39,264 nucleotides of DNA from an uncultured Candidatus Poseidoniales archaeon (GCA_905182715.1 CAJJCP010000035.1:1-39264); one strand, 5' to 3'; counted from the stretch's first letter, positions 8,814-17,803 are shown. Numbers and translations: made by a program. The notes: generated from the letters alone by a model not told the origin.

Positions 8814-10595
8814 TTAACCACGTAGTCGGGCGAGTAAATCATCGATAGCATCGATTTTCCCACGAGCAGAAGTGACACGCTCCGAGGCATCACTGACTGA
8901 TTCAGCAACAACCATTTCGAGATCCGGTTGTTCATCGGTCTTCGGTTTGAATGCTTCTGCAAGTGCCTTGAGTTCAGTTACGATCGCATCGACTTGGGTG
9001 TCCGAGACCATGATCCCTGGTGCGATTCGTGGAATTTCTGAAGGAGATATGAATCCTAATTCAGCACCTATTATTCCAGCACATGCAAGGACACGTGGCC
9101 GTAGGTCCACAGTGTTCACCTCGTAGCCTCTTGATTCAAGGAATCGAATGACTAAGGCTTGTTGAGCATCAGAGAAACTTCCTTCACTTGACTCAAGAAC
9201 AGTTTCCACCAATTCTTCAAATGCACTAATGTTTCGCTCAAGGCGGTCGACCGTCATTCTTTCAACATCTGAAAGATGGACTGCTCCATGCTGAAGTACA
9301 CGCAGGATACGATTTCTTCGTGCAATCGATGGGTCTTGCAGTGCCTCAGCCTGATGTATTTCCACATGTAAGTCGAAAAGGGCATGGAGCCTTCCAGAGA
9401 TACTTGGAATTCGCAAGTCGAGGCCCATATCATGTCCAATTTGTTCGAAAGACATTCGTGCTCGAACTAAATCTCCATCTGAATTTGCCAGCGTGTTGCT
9501 CAATTGGTCTCGCAGAACATCACGTGCGTTTTCGAAATTTCGTAGCGCTTCCCTTTCACTCCAAGAGTTCGGCATTGCTAAGACAGCATCCTTTTCTGTT
9601 TGTGATCTGAATTCAAGTTCCATCAACGTATTGCGAATACCGTCACTTACTGCGGGAATCTCTACTGCAAAACCATGGCCTGAGAGGCTACGAATGAATG
9701 CTTCAAGATCTTCCCCGTCGCTCGTACTGCTGACTGCGAGATAATCCCTACCAGCTGCTTCAATCTCCGCACCACGGGCTGTTAATTCGAGTAAGACCGC
9801 TTCTGTTTCGAGACTGTGTTCTATAACTTCGGGTACATGTGCACTTTGGACCATTGCCGGTGTATCACCGTCTTCCATTTGCTTTTGTCCAGCTCGAAGC
9901 GCATCATCAATTGAAGCGGCAAGAGGTGCTCGAGAAATTGGAATTCCTTCTTGTGCAAGTTCAGTTCGCATTTCAGTCTCTTCTTCAAATGTCCATCCCT
10001 TTGGATGTTGAGAGACAAATGTTTCAACTGTTTCGAGAATAACATCTTGTTCCTCAGTTTGAGGTTCCGCTGGCGATTCATTTCGAGAATCCTGTGATGG
10101 TGTAGGGATCTCAAGAGTAGAATCACCACTTCGCGGTCTGCGAAGGCTCTTCTTGACTTTGCCCCACCCTCCTTGCTGATAGGCGAGAACACCTGCAATA
10201 CGAACAAGCAAAGCCTGCTTATTTCCAGAGAGGGGCAATTCCAGTGTCTTGCACAACTCATGTAATTCATCACGAGTCATTGCGTCGAGCGATTCAGGAA
10301 CGAATTGCTTTGGGTCATGATTGAGGTGGAGATACAACCGTTGGCGACGAGCACGAACAGAGCCTGATTTCTTAATGCCAAAGACTCCCAAAATTTCGCC
10401 GATTTCAGCGTTCATGAGATTCTTAATTCCATTTGGTGAAAGGTCCCATTCATCCAAGATGAGTTGTTGAATCAGTCGTCCCCTGACCACTTCCACTGAA
10501 CCGTTCTTTGGTAAGTTGTAGGTCACTGCGAGTTCTTTGAGTCCATCAAAACGCGCTTGATAGAGTTCGTTCAAGAGTTCGCCTTTTGCAGTCAC
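8814..10595 (-). CDS. Large helical protein with three N-terminal SAP-like repeats, function unknown
   Basis: I do not recognise a named family for this 593-residue acidic protein. Its N-terminus holds three SAP-like helix-turn-helix repeats (about residues 18-45, 64-91 and 108-137), each with a pattern like 'L-K-E-L-A ... Y-N-L-P-K-N-G-S ... R-G-R-L-I', including the basic 'SGSVRARRQRL' version; SAP modules usually bind DNA or RNA. A basic patch (KVKKSLRRPR, near 146-155) follows, then a low-complexity acidic linker and long helical, possibly coiled-coil regions to the C-terminus. The start is GTG with GGTGA four bases ahead; a TATA-like TATAC on the minus strand at 10630-10636 could serve as promoter. 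A nucleoid or chromosome-organising role is only a guess. Confidence 0.75.
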   Translation of the reverse strand: MTAKGELLNELYQARFDGLKELAVTYNLPKNGSVEVVRGRLIQQLILDEWDLSPNGIKNLMNAEIGEILGVFGIKKSGSVRARRQRLYLHLNHDPKQFVPESLDAMTRDELHELCKTLELPLSGNKQALLVRIAGVLAYQQGGWGKVKKSLRRPRSGDSTLEIPTPSQDSRNESPAEPQTEEQDVILETVETFVSQHPKGWTFEEETEMRTELAQEGIPISRAPLAASIDDALRAGQKQMEDGDTPAMVQSAHVPEVIEHSLETEAVLLELTARGAEIEAAGRDYLAVSSTSDGEDLEAFIRSLSGHGFAVEIPAVSDGIRNTLMELEFRSQTEKDAVLAMPNSWSEREALRNFENARDVLRDQLSNTLANSDGDLVRARMSFEQIGHDMGLDLRIPSISGRLHALFDLHVEIHQAEALQDPSIARRNRILRVLQHGAVHLSDVERMTVDRLERNISAFEELVETVLESSEGSFSDAQQALVIRFLESRGYEVNTVDLRPRVLACAGIIGAELGFISPSEIPRIAPGIMVSDTQVDAIVTELKALAEAFKPKTDEQPDLEMVVAESVSDASERVTSARGKIDAIDDLLARLRG

Positions 10596-10760
10596 AGTCT
10601 CACCTACCCTTTACTTTCGGTTCAAAGGGGTATATGTGTCTTCGCTGTGTGGAGATGACAAAAAGGGCAGTTCTTCGACAGTTTATCTCCATCCATCTGA
10701 GTAAGTGGTGCTTAGATTTACTGGCAATGTTTGAAGACTATGAGTCACTGGTGAGTAATC

Positions 10761-11342
10761 ATGGCAAGAACAGTGAAGGCCACGAAAGTCGGACTTAAGG
10801 AGGCTGAATTGCTGGTTGATTCTCTTTGCGAACTTGTATGGATCGATTTGAAGAGTCAGTATGCTGGATTTGAAGAAATGCTTCAGTCACGTATTCGTGA
10901 TGCTGAAGAAGCCATTCTGGATGCTGCGAAAGGAAAGTTAGCAATCATTGCAGGAATTGGAGTGATGAGGAAAGACCTTGAACGTGCACAGCGTCGATTT
11001 TCACGATCGAACGAAGTGGATGAATTACGGGAATTCTTGGCTGATTTAACCGGACGAATCTTTCGTCTTCGGGAAGCCAATGACAAGGTTGTCGAATCAC
11101 TCAAATCGGTACTTAATCCGAATTTAAATGCCATTGAAATCGTCGAAAAATTTGCCTCTGACCTTCAACGCTCTGCCGGTACATGGGAGCGGAATGGACG
11201 TGCGATTGATGAATCAATTCACGAGTTATGTGATGACCATGAACCTGCTGAACTTAGAAATTTTGAACACTTCATCTCCAAACAAGGATACGATGCATTG
11301 GTCGAAATACCTGCTCATTCTTCTTCCGATGAAGACGCTTGA
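10761..11342 (+). CDS. Helical protein of unknown function
   Basis: The 193-residue product is almost entirely alpha-helical, with heptad-like spacing around residues 30-110 and a C-terminal acidic/serine tail (SSSDEDA). No signal peptide, membrane segment, enzyme motif or cysteine is evident apart from one or two isolated residues. A GGTGAG precedes the ATG. It is transcribed divergently from the SAP-repeat gene, and its last 28 bases overlap the end of the convergent HemC-like gene. The intergenic region 10596-10760 contains nothing recognisable apart from likely promoters for the two divergent genes. Coding status rests on the ribosome binding site, length and consistent codon use. Confidence 0.7.
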   Translation: MARTVKATKVGLKEAELLVDSLCELVWIDLKSQYAGFEEMLQSRIRDAEEAILDAAKGKLAIIAGIGVMRKDLERAQRRFSRSNEVDELREFLADLTGRIFRLREANDKVVESLKSVLNPNLNAIEIVEKFASDLQRSAGTWERNGRAIDESIHELCDDHEPAELRNFEHFISKQGYDALVEIPAHSSSDEDA

Positions 11343-12565
11343 ACTGAATGAAGGTCCATAAGTGGCGGTCGAGCAAGGCTGTATTCCTCTGGGAGGCCTG
11401 GGAATTTACGAACCATTTCTTCATGGTCAAGTTGCATAGTTTCGAGTAAGTTCATGAATTCCTTAAGGACGTTCACCATGCTCATGTGGCTTTCTTCAAG
11501 TGTGGATACACGTTCAGCACTCGCAGTCACCGTTCCAGCGTAGTTCAAGGTTTCAACCTTAATTTCCAATCGAGGACTTGTGGAGACACCTTTCCTTGGA
11601 ACCGAGCGTTCCCATTTCGCACTTCCAGTCAGATTTTGTCCCTTCACTTTTCCTTGAGTTTCAGTGGAGTCAAGTAATGAGTCATTGGTAAAGTCATCAT
11701 TCGAACGCTGGGCTTCTTTGAGAACTGTCTTGAACTTTCGTTGTTCAACAAATATTCCAACAAGTGAATGTATTTCTTTCGGTAGAGAATCAAGCAGTGC
11801 TGCTTCAATTCTATGAGCGAGGTACGCACTTGGGTCAAACATTGGGAGGACCGTTGCACTTGGGAACCCGGTACGGCTGACAAGTAGAGTGAATCCATAC
11901 AATGGTGGAGGGACGAAATGTGTTCGCTCAGGCTTTTCACGTTGCAGTCCAAGAGTGTGACGGCGTGACTTGAACCTCAGTGCTGAATGCTCTCCACGTG
12001 AGACGACGAAGCCTTCTAACAATTCCTCTTGGCGGCATTCTTCAATCCAATGAATACGGTCTTCTTCATCCAAATTGAGATATGCATCGAGTTTTCCGAT
12101 ATGCTCTGCAAATTGTTCACTGGTCAATAAGACGAGGTCGCTTCGAAGACGCCGCATCTGGCGCCGCAGCAGTTCGTTATCACAGACAACGACTGCCTTC
12201 GAACACAAATATTCTGGCTTATCGTTGGAGACAAGCACCCATGTCGGTTCTCTACGTGGTAGGATTCCTACAATAGATAATCCCTCAACATCGATGCTTC
12301 GCCAGTCCAATGCACTCATTGCTACAAGGTCACCTGTGCCACTTTGCAGTGCAGTTACTGCTGATTCAATATGAGGTAATTCACTTAACTTGAAATCAAA
12401 AATCTTTCGATTTTGTTCGATGGCACGCTCTATTTGAAGACGGACGCCATCACGGCGTGATGCAGTGGTTAGGACTTCAAGTCGAACCTTTTCTGACAAC
12501 GCATCACCTCGGCGAGGACGAATCCTCACATTACAAGGGCGGAGACTACGGGTTAAGAAGGACAC
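11315..12565 (-). CDS. Degenerate porphobilinogen deaminase (HemC)-like protein lacking the cofactor cysteine
   Basis: The first 280 of 416 residues align by eye with hydroxymethylbilane synthase. GTGDLVAMSALDWRS...GLSIVGILPRREPT (about residues 77-108) matches the region 'DIAVHSMKD...REDP' around the catalytic aspartate, kept as Asp87, while the adjacent lysine is lost. ELLRRQ (131-136) matches the cofactor-binding SSLRRQ. VPPPLYGFTLLVSR matches PAVGQGAVGIECR. In domain 3, KEIHSLVGIFVE (263-274) stands where GGCQVPIGSYAE carries the cysteine that anchors the dipyrromethane cofactor; here it is His or Ser. The last 130 residues are a non-family extension, partly coiled coil. The start is a GTG preceded by AAGGG, but is uncertain. 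The protein is probably not a normal deaminase and may bind a small ligand. Confidence 0.7.
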   Translation of the reverse strand: MSFLTRSLRPCNVRIRPRRGDALSEKVRLEVLTTASRRDGVRLQIERAIEQNRKIFDFKLSELPHIESAVTALQSGTGDLVAMSALDWRSIDVEGLSIVGILPRREPTWVLVSNDKPEYLCSKAVVVCDNELLRRQMRRLRSDLVLLTSEQFAEHIGKLDAYLNLDEEDRIHWIEECRQEELLEGFVVSRGEHSALRFKSRRHTLGLQREKPERTHFVPPPLYGFTLLVSRTGFPSATVLPMFDPSAYLAHRIEAALLDSLPKEIHSLVGIFVEQRKFKTVLKEAQRSNDDFTNDSLLDSTETQGKVKGQNLTGSAKWERSVPRKGVSTSPRLEIKVETLNYAGTVTASAERVSTLEESHMSMVNVLKEFMNLLETMQLDHEEMVRKFPGLPEEYSLARPPLMDLHSVQASSSEEE

Positions 12566-12580
12566 CCTTGTAGGAGGTTT

Positions 12581-13564
12581 GTGGCGAGCGTTGAGTTAGG
12601 AGCCAGTGACCGCCTTGAATCGATGAGGCTTTTGGTTGATGCTGAGCTTGAATCATTGATTGAAAATGAAATCAAAAATGGTTCAGGACAAGTTGCAGAA
12701 CTCTGTGGCTCAGTACTCCTTGCGGGAGGTAAACGCCTTCGTCCTTTGTTGATTCTACTGGCGCATGAAATCGCTGGAGGCACAGATATTGAGGAAATAA
12801 TGCCGCTTGCACTCGCCTCGGAAATGATTCATACCGCGACTCTTGTTCATGATGACATTAATGATGAAGCATCGCATCGTCGAGGAATCGAAACCATCCA
12901 TTCACGCGTTGGACTTCCTAAGGCGGTTATTGCCGGAGATTGGTTGTTTTCACAAGGGTTTGCGCTCGGTGGAAGATATGACGAGGTAATTGTCCGTATA
13001 CTTGCCCAGTATTGTGCAGAACTCGCCGTTGCAGAATTCGAACAACTCGATCATGTACTCGACCTCACTACTTCTCCCGAGGATTATCTCAATATTGTTC
13101 GAGGTAAAACTGCAGGGCCATTTGCCGCAGGATGTCATGCAGCGGGCTTAGTTGCGGGACTGTCTGAGCATCAAGCCTCTTCACTCAGGCGTTTCGGGAT
13201 GGAACTTGGAATCGCTTTCCAACTTGTAGATGATTTACTTGACTTACGAGGCGATGAACGGATGGGCAAACCAAGAGGTGCAGACGTCATTGAAGGGAAA
13301 ATGACACTCCCATTAATTCACGCTTTGACACTCTCTCACGGTAAAGAGCGACAACGTTTAGCCCACATTATCGAAAACTTTACCGATGATTCTTTCGATG
13401 AATTAATGGCACTGCTCAACTACTCGGACAGTTTACATTATGCAGAAATATTAGTCCGTACACATTTGGAACGAGCAATCGCCGAACTTGACATCTTTCC
13501 CGAAAGTGAAGCGAAAGCATTGATGCTCCATGTCACTGATTATGTCATGCGGAGACATGTCTGA
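12581..13564 (+). CDS. Geranylgeranyl diphosphate synthase (polyprenyl synthetase)
   Basis: This trans-prenyltransferase condenses isopentenyl diphosphate with allylic diphosphates to give the C20 chain of archaeal membrane lipids. The 327-residue protein has GGKRLRP near residue 50, the first aspartate-rich motif DDIND near 93-97, GKT in the middle and the second motif DDLLD near 217-221. Residues four and five positions before the first motif are small (Thr, Ala), which in this family allows products of C20 or longer. The GTG start follows a GGAGGT by only two bases, so a later ATG at 12623 is possible. The start lies 15 bases from the divergent HemC-like start. The reductase gene follows eight bases after the stop, forming a lipid-biosynthesis pair. 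Confidence 0.9.
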   Translation: MASVELGASDRLESMRLLVDAELESLIENEIKNGSGQVAELCGSVLLAGGKRLRPLLILLAHEIAGGTDIEEIMPLALASEMIHTATLVHDDINDEASHRRGIETIHSRVGLPKAVIAGDWLFSQGFALGGRYDEVIVRILAQYCAELAVAEFEQLDHVLDLTTSPEDYLNIVRGKTAGPFAAGCHAAGLVAGLSEHQASSLRRFGMELGIAFQLVDDLLDLRGDERMGKPRGADVIEGKMTLPLIHALTLSHGKERQRLAHIIENFTDDSFDELMALLNYSDSLHYAEILVRTHLERAIAELDIFPESEAKALMLHVTDYVMRRHV

Positions 13565-13572
13565 GGGATTCT

Positions 13573-14718
13573 ATGGCTCGTAAGGAAGTCGAACATCGGC
13601 AAGTGATTGTCATTGGGGCTGGTCCTGCAGGTTCAGCATGCGCCCAACGTCTTGCCGAAGATGGCATCGATGTTTTGATCATCGAGCGGCGTGAAATTGT
13701 TGGTAACCCCGCTCAGTGTGGTGAATGTATTCCGAATTGGGGTGAAGTCGTTGGTACTTTTTCAGACCTTGATGACCATCAATGGTTGAAAGATTATTTT
13801 GAATTCCCTGATCGTTTGAAACTTCATGACCTCGATAATATGCGTGTTTTCCTTCCTTCTGGAAAAGCCTACCATTTTGATTTAGATGCGTTCGCAGGTC
13901 ACCGTTTACACTTTGATGGATTCCTTTGTGATAAGGCAATTCATGCTGGCGTAGAAGTCCATACAGGTGAAGCAATGACACGAATTCAACATCAAACGAA
14001 ACTGGACCGGGACCTTTTGATTACCACTCATGGGCGCTATTCCTTCGATTTTTTGATTGATGCAAGTGGGTCACTGGCACACGTGGCTCGATTGCGACAC
14101 GGCACCGATAAACGCTATAGACCACAAGACCAAGTGCCAACTGTTTATGCCCAAGTACAAGGGAATGTACCCGAAACATTTGATGTATTTTTGGGTTCAG
14201 TAGCGCCTTCAGGCTATGCATGGATTATTCCAAAAGGCCCAGATACAGCAAACGTTGGTCTTGGAGTACGTGCAGGTTATTTGAAAGGTAATTTGAAAGA
14301 GCACTTGACTGAATTCTGTACCTCATTAGGTTTTGAAATTCTTTCCTGGGGTGGCGGTTGGATTCCAATGGGTGGTCCCGTTAAAACGATGGTAGATGGC
14401 ACGACTTTGGCAGTTGGTGATGCGGCTGGCCTCGTAATGCCCAGTAACGGTGGCGGTATTTCACAAGCCATCATCTCTGGATGCTTTGCAGCCGAGACAA
14501 TTCTTGATCATCTTCGTGATGGAACGCCTTTGAGTATGTACGAAACCCGAGTTCGTTCATCGATGGGAAGAGCATTGAAGAATTCTCTTCGTTCCAAGAA
14601 TATGGGTTATGCGTTCTTCAAAGGAGACTTGGTTACTGAATCATTATTGAGAATCCTTGGCCCAATTGGTGGAATCAAACGCGCCATGGAGTGCGATAAG
14701 CCGGTATGGCTCTTCTGA
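13573..14718 (+). CDS. Geranylgeranyl reductase family FAD-dependent oxidoreductase
   Basis: Members of this family saturate the isoprenoid chains of archaeal ether lipids, using FAD. The 381-residue sequence opens with the dinucleotide-binding fingerprint GAGPAG (residues 15-20) after a beta-strand and ends that motif with the acidic IIERRE. The conserved CGECIP motif follows near residue 49, and GDAAGLVMPSNGGGI near 278-292 is the second FAD-binding signature. Length is typical (about 380-400). The ATG is eight bases after the GGPP synthase stop, so substrate supply and reduction appear co-expressed. A perfect 7-bp hairpin follows the gene at 14750-14767. Exact substrate is inferred from the neighbour. 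Confidence 0.9.
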   Translation: MARKEVEHRQVIVIGAGPAGSACAQRLAEDGIDVLIIERREIVGNPAQCGECIPNWGEVVGTFSDLDDHQWLKDYFEFPDRLKLHDLDNMRVFLPSGKAYHFDLDAFAGHRLHFDGFLCDKAIHAGVEVHTGEAMTRIQHQTKLDRDLLITTHGRYSFDFLIDASGSLAHVARLRHGTDKRYRPQDQVPTVYAQVQGNVPETFDVFLGSVAPSGYAWIIPKGPDTANVGLGVRAGYLKGNLKEHLTEFCTSLGFEILSWGGGWIPMGGPVKTMVDGTTLAVGDAAGLVMPSNGGGISQAIISGCFAAETILDHLRDGTPLSMYETRVRSSMGRALKNSLRSKNMGYAFFKGDLVTESLLRILGPIGGIKRAMECDKPVWLF

Positions 14719-14749
14719 AGCAACACAAAACGGGCGTTCCTGCCTTCCT

Positions 14750-14767
14750 TTGAAACGGTTGTTTCAA
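14750..14767 (+). terminator. Inverted repeat between geranylgeranyl reductase and pilin genes
   Basis: TTGAAAC and its perfect complement GTTTCAA flank a four-base GGTT loop, 31 bases after the reductase stop and 25 bases before the pilin start. There is no downstream T-run, so this could equally be a regulator-binding palindrome or a transcript-stabilising hairpin as a terminator. Confidence 0.35.
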
Positions 14768-14792
14768 GTCCTATCGATGCTTCAGTGGTTTC

Positions 14793-15290
14793 ATGCGCAA
14801 CCTGCGGAGGTCGTCGAACAATGAGGCAGTCAGCCCCGTTATCGCCACCGTATTGCTGCTTGCGATTACCGTTATGCTTTCCAGCATGGTCTTTGTGTTG
14901 ATGCAAGGAGCACTTACAACCGCGGAGAAACCTCCAGCTCAGGCGACCGTCAGCGTTCGTGGATTGTCAAATGGTTTTCACGTAATTCGTATGACGACTC
15001 TTGACCAAACAATTGACCCCGCTAAGATTCAATATGACCTCTCTCCCGAAAATTTTGAAGACGGCAATCCAATTCGTGGTAAAGTCAATGATCCAGGGGT
15101 CTACGGGCTTATTGGAGCCAATGTTTCGTTCCATGACCGTGATGCTGGATATTCAGTAAGTCAAGGTGATTATTTTGTCATTGATTCCACAACTGTCGGT
15201 TCTGATTCTGGTACTTGGCGCTTCAAACTCGTTGATTTATCGACCAATTCCGTCATGGTCGATGTGATTTTACCACCAATTGAAGCGTAG
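14793..15290 (+). CDS. Archaeal type IV pilin-like protein
   Basis: The 165-residue product has the N-terminal signature of archaeal pilins: a short positively charged stretch (RNLRRSSNNE), then EAVSPVIATVLLLAITVML, a hydrophobic helix (about residues 12-38) that packs in the filament core after prepilin-peptidase cleavage. The remainder is a beta-rich extracellular domain, with no cysteine. No prepilin peptidase is encoded in the window. The filament ATPase and platform genes at 6247-8807 could assemble this subunit, though the genes are not adjacent. No ribosome binding site is seen before the ATG; the conserved motif begins 10 residues in, so the start cannot be far off. The stop is directly abutted by the end of convergent moaA. 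Confidence 0.85.
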   Translation: MRNLRRSSNNEAVSPVIATVLLLAITVMLSSMVFVLMQGALTTAEKPPAQATVSVRGLSNGFHVIRMTTLDQTIDPAKIQYDLSPENFEDGNPIRGKVNDPGVYGLIGANVSFHDRDAGYSVSQGDYFVIDSTTVGSDSGTWRFKLVDLSTNSVMVDVILPPIEA

Positions 15291-16295
15291 TTAGCCACCG
15301 ATGAACGACATCTCTACGGGTTGCCTTTTTTCTTTGAGTTGAGTTCTTAATTCCGAATATCGGTCTTCTCTATGGGTCCAAATGTCACGGATCATCGTTG
15401 CAATCTCTTCTTTATCAGCACCAAAACGAAGGATGCTTCGTAAGTCAAATCCCTTTTCGGAAAATAAGCATGTGTAGATTGAACCATGAGCAGAAAGCCG
15501 TGCCCGAGAGCAATCTCCGCAGAAAGGTTTGGTTACTGATTCGATAAAACCAACCGTTGAACCATTGGCTAAACGCCATAAGCGTGCTACATCAGATGGA
15601 TGGGCTGAGTTTTTTGATTCGAGTGGCCCAAAGTGGTCACGCAGTATTGTTCTCATTTCATCTCCGCTCATTACAGAATCTAAGTTCCAATTATTGGTGG
15701 TTCCAACATCCATGAATTCAATGAACCGAACGGTTATGTTACGCTCGATACAGGCCTGAGTTAGTGGCACGAGTTGAGAATCATTCACGCCTTTCTTAAT
15801 GACGCAATTGACTTTGACAGGGAGCCCAATCTTTTGTGCAGCTGCAATTCCACGAAAAATCTCTTCAGGCGTATTATTGCTGTCAGTGATGGATTGAAAT
15901 AAATCGGTTTCAACTGCATCAAGACTTACGGTAATCCGGTTCAATCCACTCTTGAACAGTGCTTCAGCATTCCTTTCGAGAAGTACAGCATTGGTCGTAA
16001 GTGCAATGTCCAGTTCAGGATCGAGGTCGCGAAGCATACTTATGAATACGGGTAAATCTCTTCGCAAAAGTGGCTCGCCACCTGTGATTCTAACTTTTGC
16101 AAGTCCCAAAGGAAGTAACGAAGCAACTACATTTGCCATTTCCTCATAACTCAAGATTTCCTCTTTTGCCAAAAACACATGTTCTGGGCCAAAGTTTTCT
16201 CTCGGCATGCAATATGTACAACGGAAATTACACCGGTCTGTAATAGAGATTCGAAGGTCCCTCAATGGGCGACCGAGTGAATCCTGTAACAGCAT
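15291..16295 (-). CDS. moaA: GTP 3',8-cyclase MoaA (molybdenum cofactor biosynthesis)
   Basis: MoaA is a radical-SAM enzyme catalysing the first step of molybdopterin synthesis, GTP to 3',8-cyclo-dihydro-GTP. The 334-residue protein has the SAM cluster motif CNFRCTYC (Cys22, 26, 29) and the second, GTP-binding cluster motif CGDC...C near residues 258, 261 and 275. The chain ends in Gly-Gly, a required feature of MoaA. The open frame extends 36 residues further upstream, but that stretch is unlike the family and would overlap the divergent aroA leader; the ATG at 16295 starts at the conserved region. No other Mo-cofactor genes are in the window. Confidence 0.93.
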   Translation of the reverse strand: MLLQDSLGRPLRDLRISITDRCNFRCTYCMPRENFGPEHVFLAKEEILSYEEMANVVASLLPLGLAKVRITGGEPLLRRDLPVFISMLRDLDPELDIALTTNAVLLERNAEALFKSGLNRITVSLDAVETDLFQSITDSNNTPEEIFRGIAAAQKIGLPVKVNCVIKKGVNDSQLVPLTQACIERNITVRFIEFMDVGTTNNWNLDSVMSGDEMRTILRDHFGPLESKNSAHPSDVARLWRLANGSTVGFIESVTKPFCGDCSRARLSAHGSIYTCLFSEKGFDLRSILRFGADKEEIATMIRDIWTHREDRYSELRTQLKEKRQPVEMSFIGG

Positions 16296-16369
16296 CGTGC
16301 AGGCTATGCGGCTTCGGCTTTTTATTCTGTGTTGCAAGGGTTGATGGGTACTCGGAGTCTGGGACAGCC

Positions 16370-17803
16370 ATGGCGAGAGGCTGGGTGAAGCGCTGGACCT
16401 CATCTGGCAAAGACCACCGCCGTAATGACCTCCGTATTCTCAGGATTACGCCAAGGTCGAAGTCAACCAAAATTCAATGGCAATTACCTCCTTCAAAGAG
16501 TCACTTAATTCGAGCACTTGCTTTATTTTCTCAAACACAACAACAAGTCACTCTCGAGAACGTTGCCTCCGCTGGGGATGATGTTCGTGCAATGCGTTGC
16601 AGTCTGGCACAAATGGGTGTTCATTTTGCTGATTACGACGGGACAGGACAACTGCTTCACCAAACAAATCCAATGGACCTTGGACCACATCCAGATTCGG
16701 TACAGTGGGTCCTTTCCGGCGTAGGTCCACTCGGTTTCAAACGGCCAGCGAGTGTTCTTAATGCTGCGAACTCCGGCACGGCTCTTCGATTCTTGGCAGG
16801 CATTGCGGCCCGTATGGAAGGTCCAATCATGTTGGATGGAGACCTTTCATTACGGCAAAGAGACTCTGAAGCGCTTTGGGATTCACTCAAACAAGCCGGA
16901 GTAGAGGTTTCTATTGGACAAGGAAAAGAACGCTTACCTGTAATTCTGAGTGGCCCTTGGAAAGAGGAACAACTCAAGCACGGTATTGATCTTGACATCA
17001 GTCGTTCGAGTCAACCACTTTCGTCTTGGATGTTGGCATCAGCATCACTTCCAGTGAAGGTTGAACTCAACCTTCGGGGTAAAGGCGTATCAAATCGTCA
17101 TTCGAAATTAACGGCGGAAATGATTCAACTCGCTGGTGGTGAAGTCGAATTAAACGGCGCTCAGTGCCATCTTTCACCTTGGGAGCCATCGTTTGAAGGG
17201 ACCTATACGGTTCCAGGTGATGCTTCAATGGCTTCGTTTGCTTTCTTAGCAACGTATTGCCTTGATGCGGAAATCGAACTGCACGGATGGCCAGGCGATG
17301 AACAAGCAATAGGCCATGAAATCCTCTCCGAATCTGCTATAGAGTGTGGTGTTAAGTGGGATTCGGATGTTCTTTCAAGCGTAGAATCTAAAGTTCCAGT
17401 TACCCTTGATGTTACCGATTCAAACGATATCTTGCCTCCTCTTGCTGCATTGCTTTCACTTGGAGGTGGAGGGAAAATCACTGGTGCAGCACATGCGGTT
17501 CACAAAGAGAGTGACCGATTATCTCGAACAGTTGATGTGCTCAGCGCTTTTGGAATCGAAGCAACTTTGCTGACCGATGGAATTGAGGTTAAAGGTAATC
17601 AAACACCGATTACGCCTGAATATCCAGTGCCGACTTTCGATGACCATCGGTTATTCATGACTGCAGTTCTTCTTGCCGCTAAAACGGGTGGTGAAGTGAT
17701 TGGACAAACTCTTCACCATGTTGCTGATGAAGCCTTTGTGCAGCGTTTACAAGATGCTGGTGTCGGAATTGAAGCGACGAAAACACCATCACTCGAAGAT
17801 TAA
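16370..17803 (+). CDS. aroA: 3-phosphoshikimate 1-carboxyvinyltransferase (EPSP synthase)
   Basis: AroA joins phosphoenolpyruvate to shikimate 3-phosphate in aromatic amino-acid synthesis. Recognisable blocks are PPSKSHLIRAL near the N-terminus (substrate-binding), NSGTALR near residue 132, DGDLSLRQR, SSQPLSSWMLA, GDASMASFAFL, the C-terminal KESDR and TFDDHRLFM. All expected active-site segments are present. The start is uncertain: the ATG at 16370 gives 477 residues, about 40 more than usual, while GTG at 16385 is another option; the longer open frame from 16265 overlaps moaA and is unlikely. The stop overlaps the end of convergent mutL by four bases. No other shikimate genes are nearby. Confidence 0.93.
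   Translation: MARGWVKRWTSSGKDHRRNDLRILRITPRSKSTKIQWQLPPSKSHLIRALALFSQTQQQVTLENVASAGDDVRAMRCSLAQMGVHFADYDGTGQLLHQTNPMDLGPHPDSVQWVLSGVGPLGFKRPASVLNAANSGTALRFLAGIAARMEGPIMLDGDLSLRQRDSEALWDSLKQAGVEVSIGQGKERLPVILSGPWKEEQLKHGIDLDISRSSQPLSSWMLASASLPVKVELNLRGKGVSNRHSKLTAEMIQLAGGEVELNGAQCHLSPWEPSFEGTYTVPGDASMASFAFLATYCLDAEIELHGWPGDEQAIGHEILSESAIECGVKWDSDVLSSVESKVPVTLDVTDSNDILPPLAALLSLGGGGKITGAAHAVHKESDRLSRTVDVLSAFGIEATLLTDGIEVKGNQTPITPEYPVPTFDDHRLFMTAVLLAAKTGGEVIGQTLHHVADEAFVQRLQDAGVGIEATKTPSLED

Noticed and set aside
10586-10798. Plus-strand open frame between the divergent genes
   Set aside because: It overlaps starts of both flanking genes, has no ribosome binding site and looks random in composition.
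16296-16403. N-terminal extension of MoaA
   Set aside because: The extra 36 residues are unlike the family and would overlap the start region of divergent aroA.
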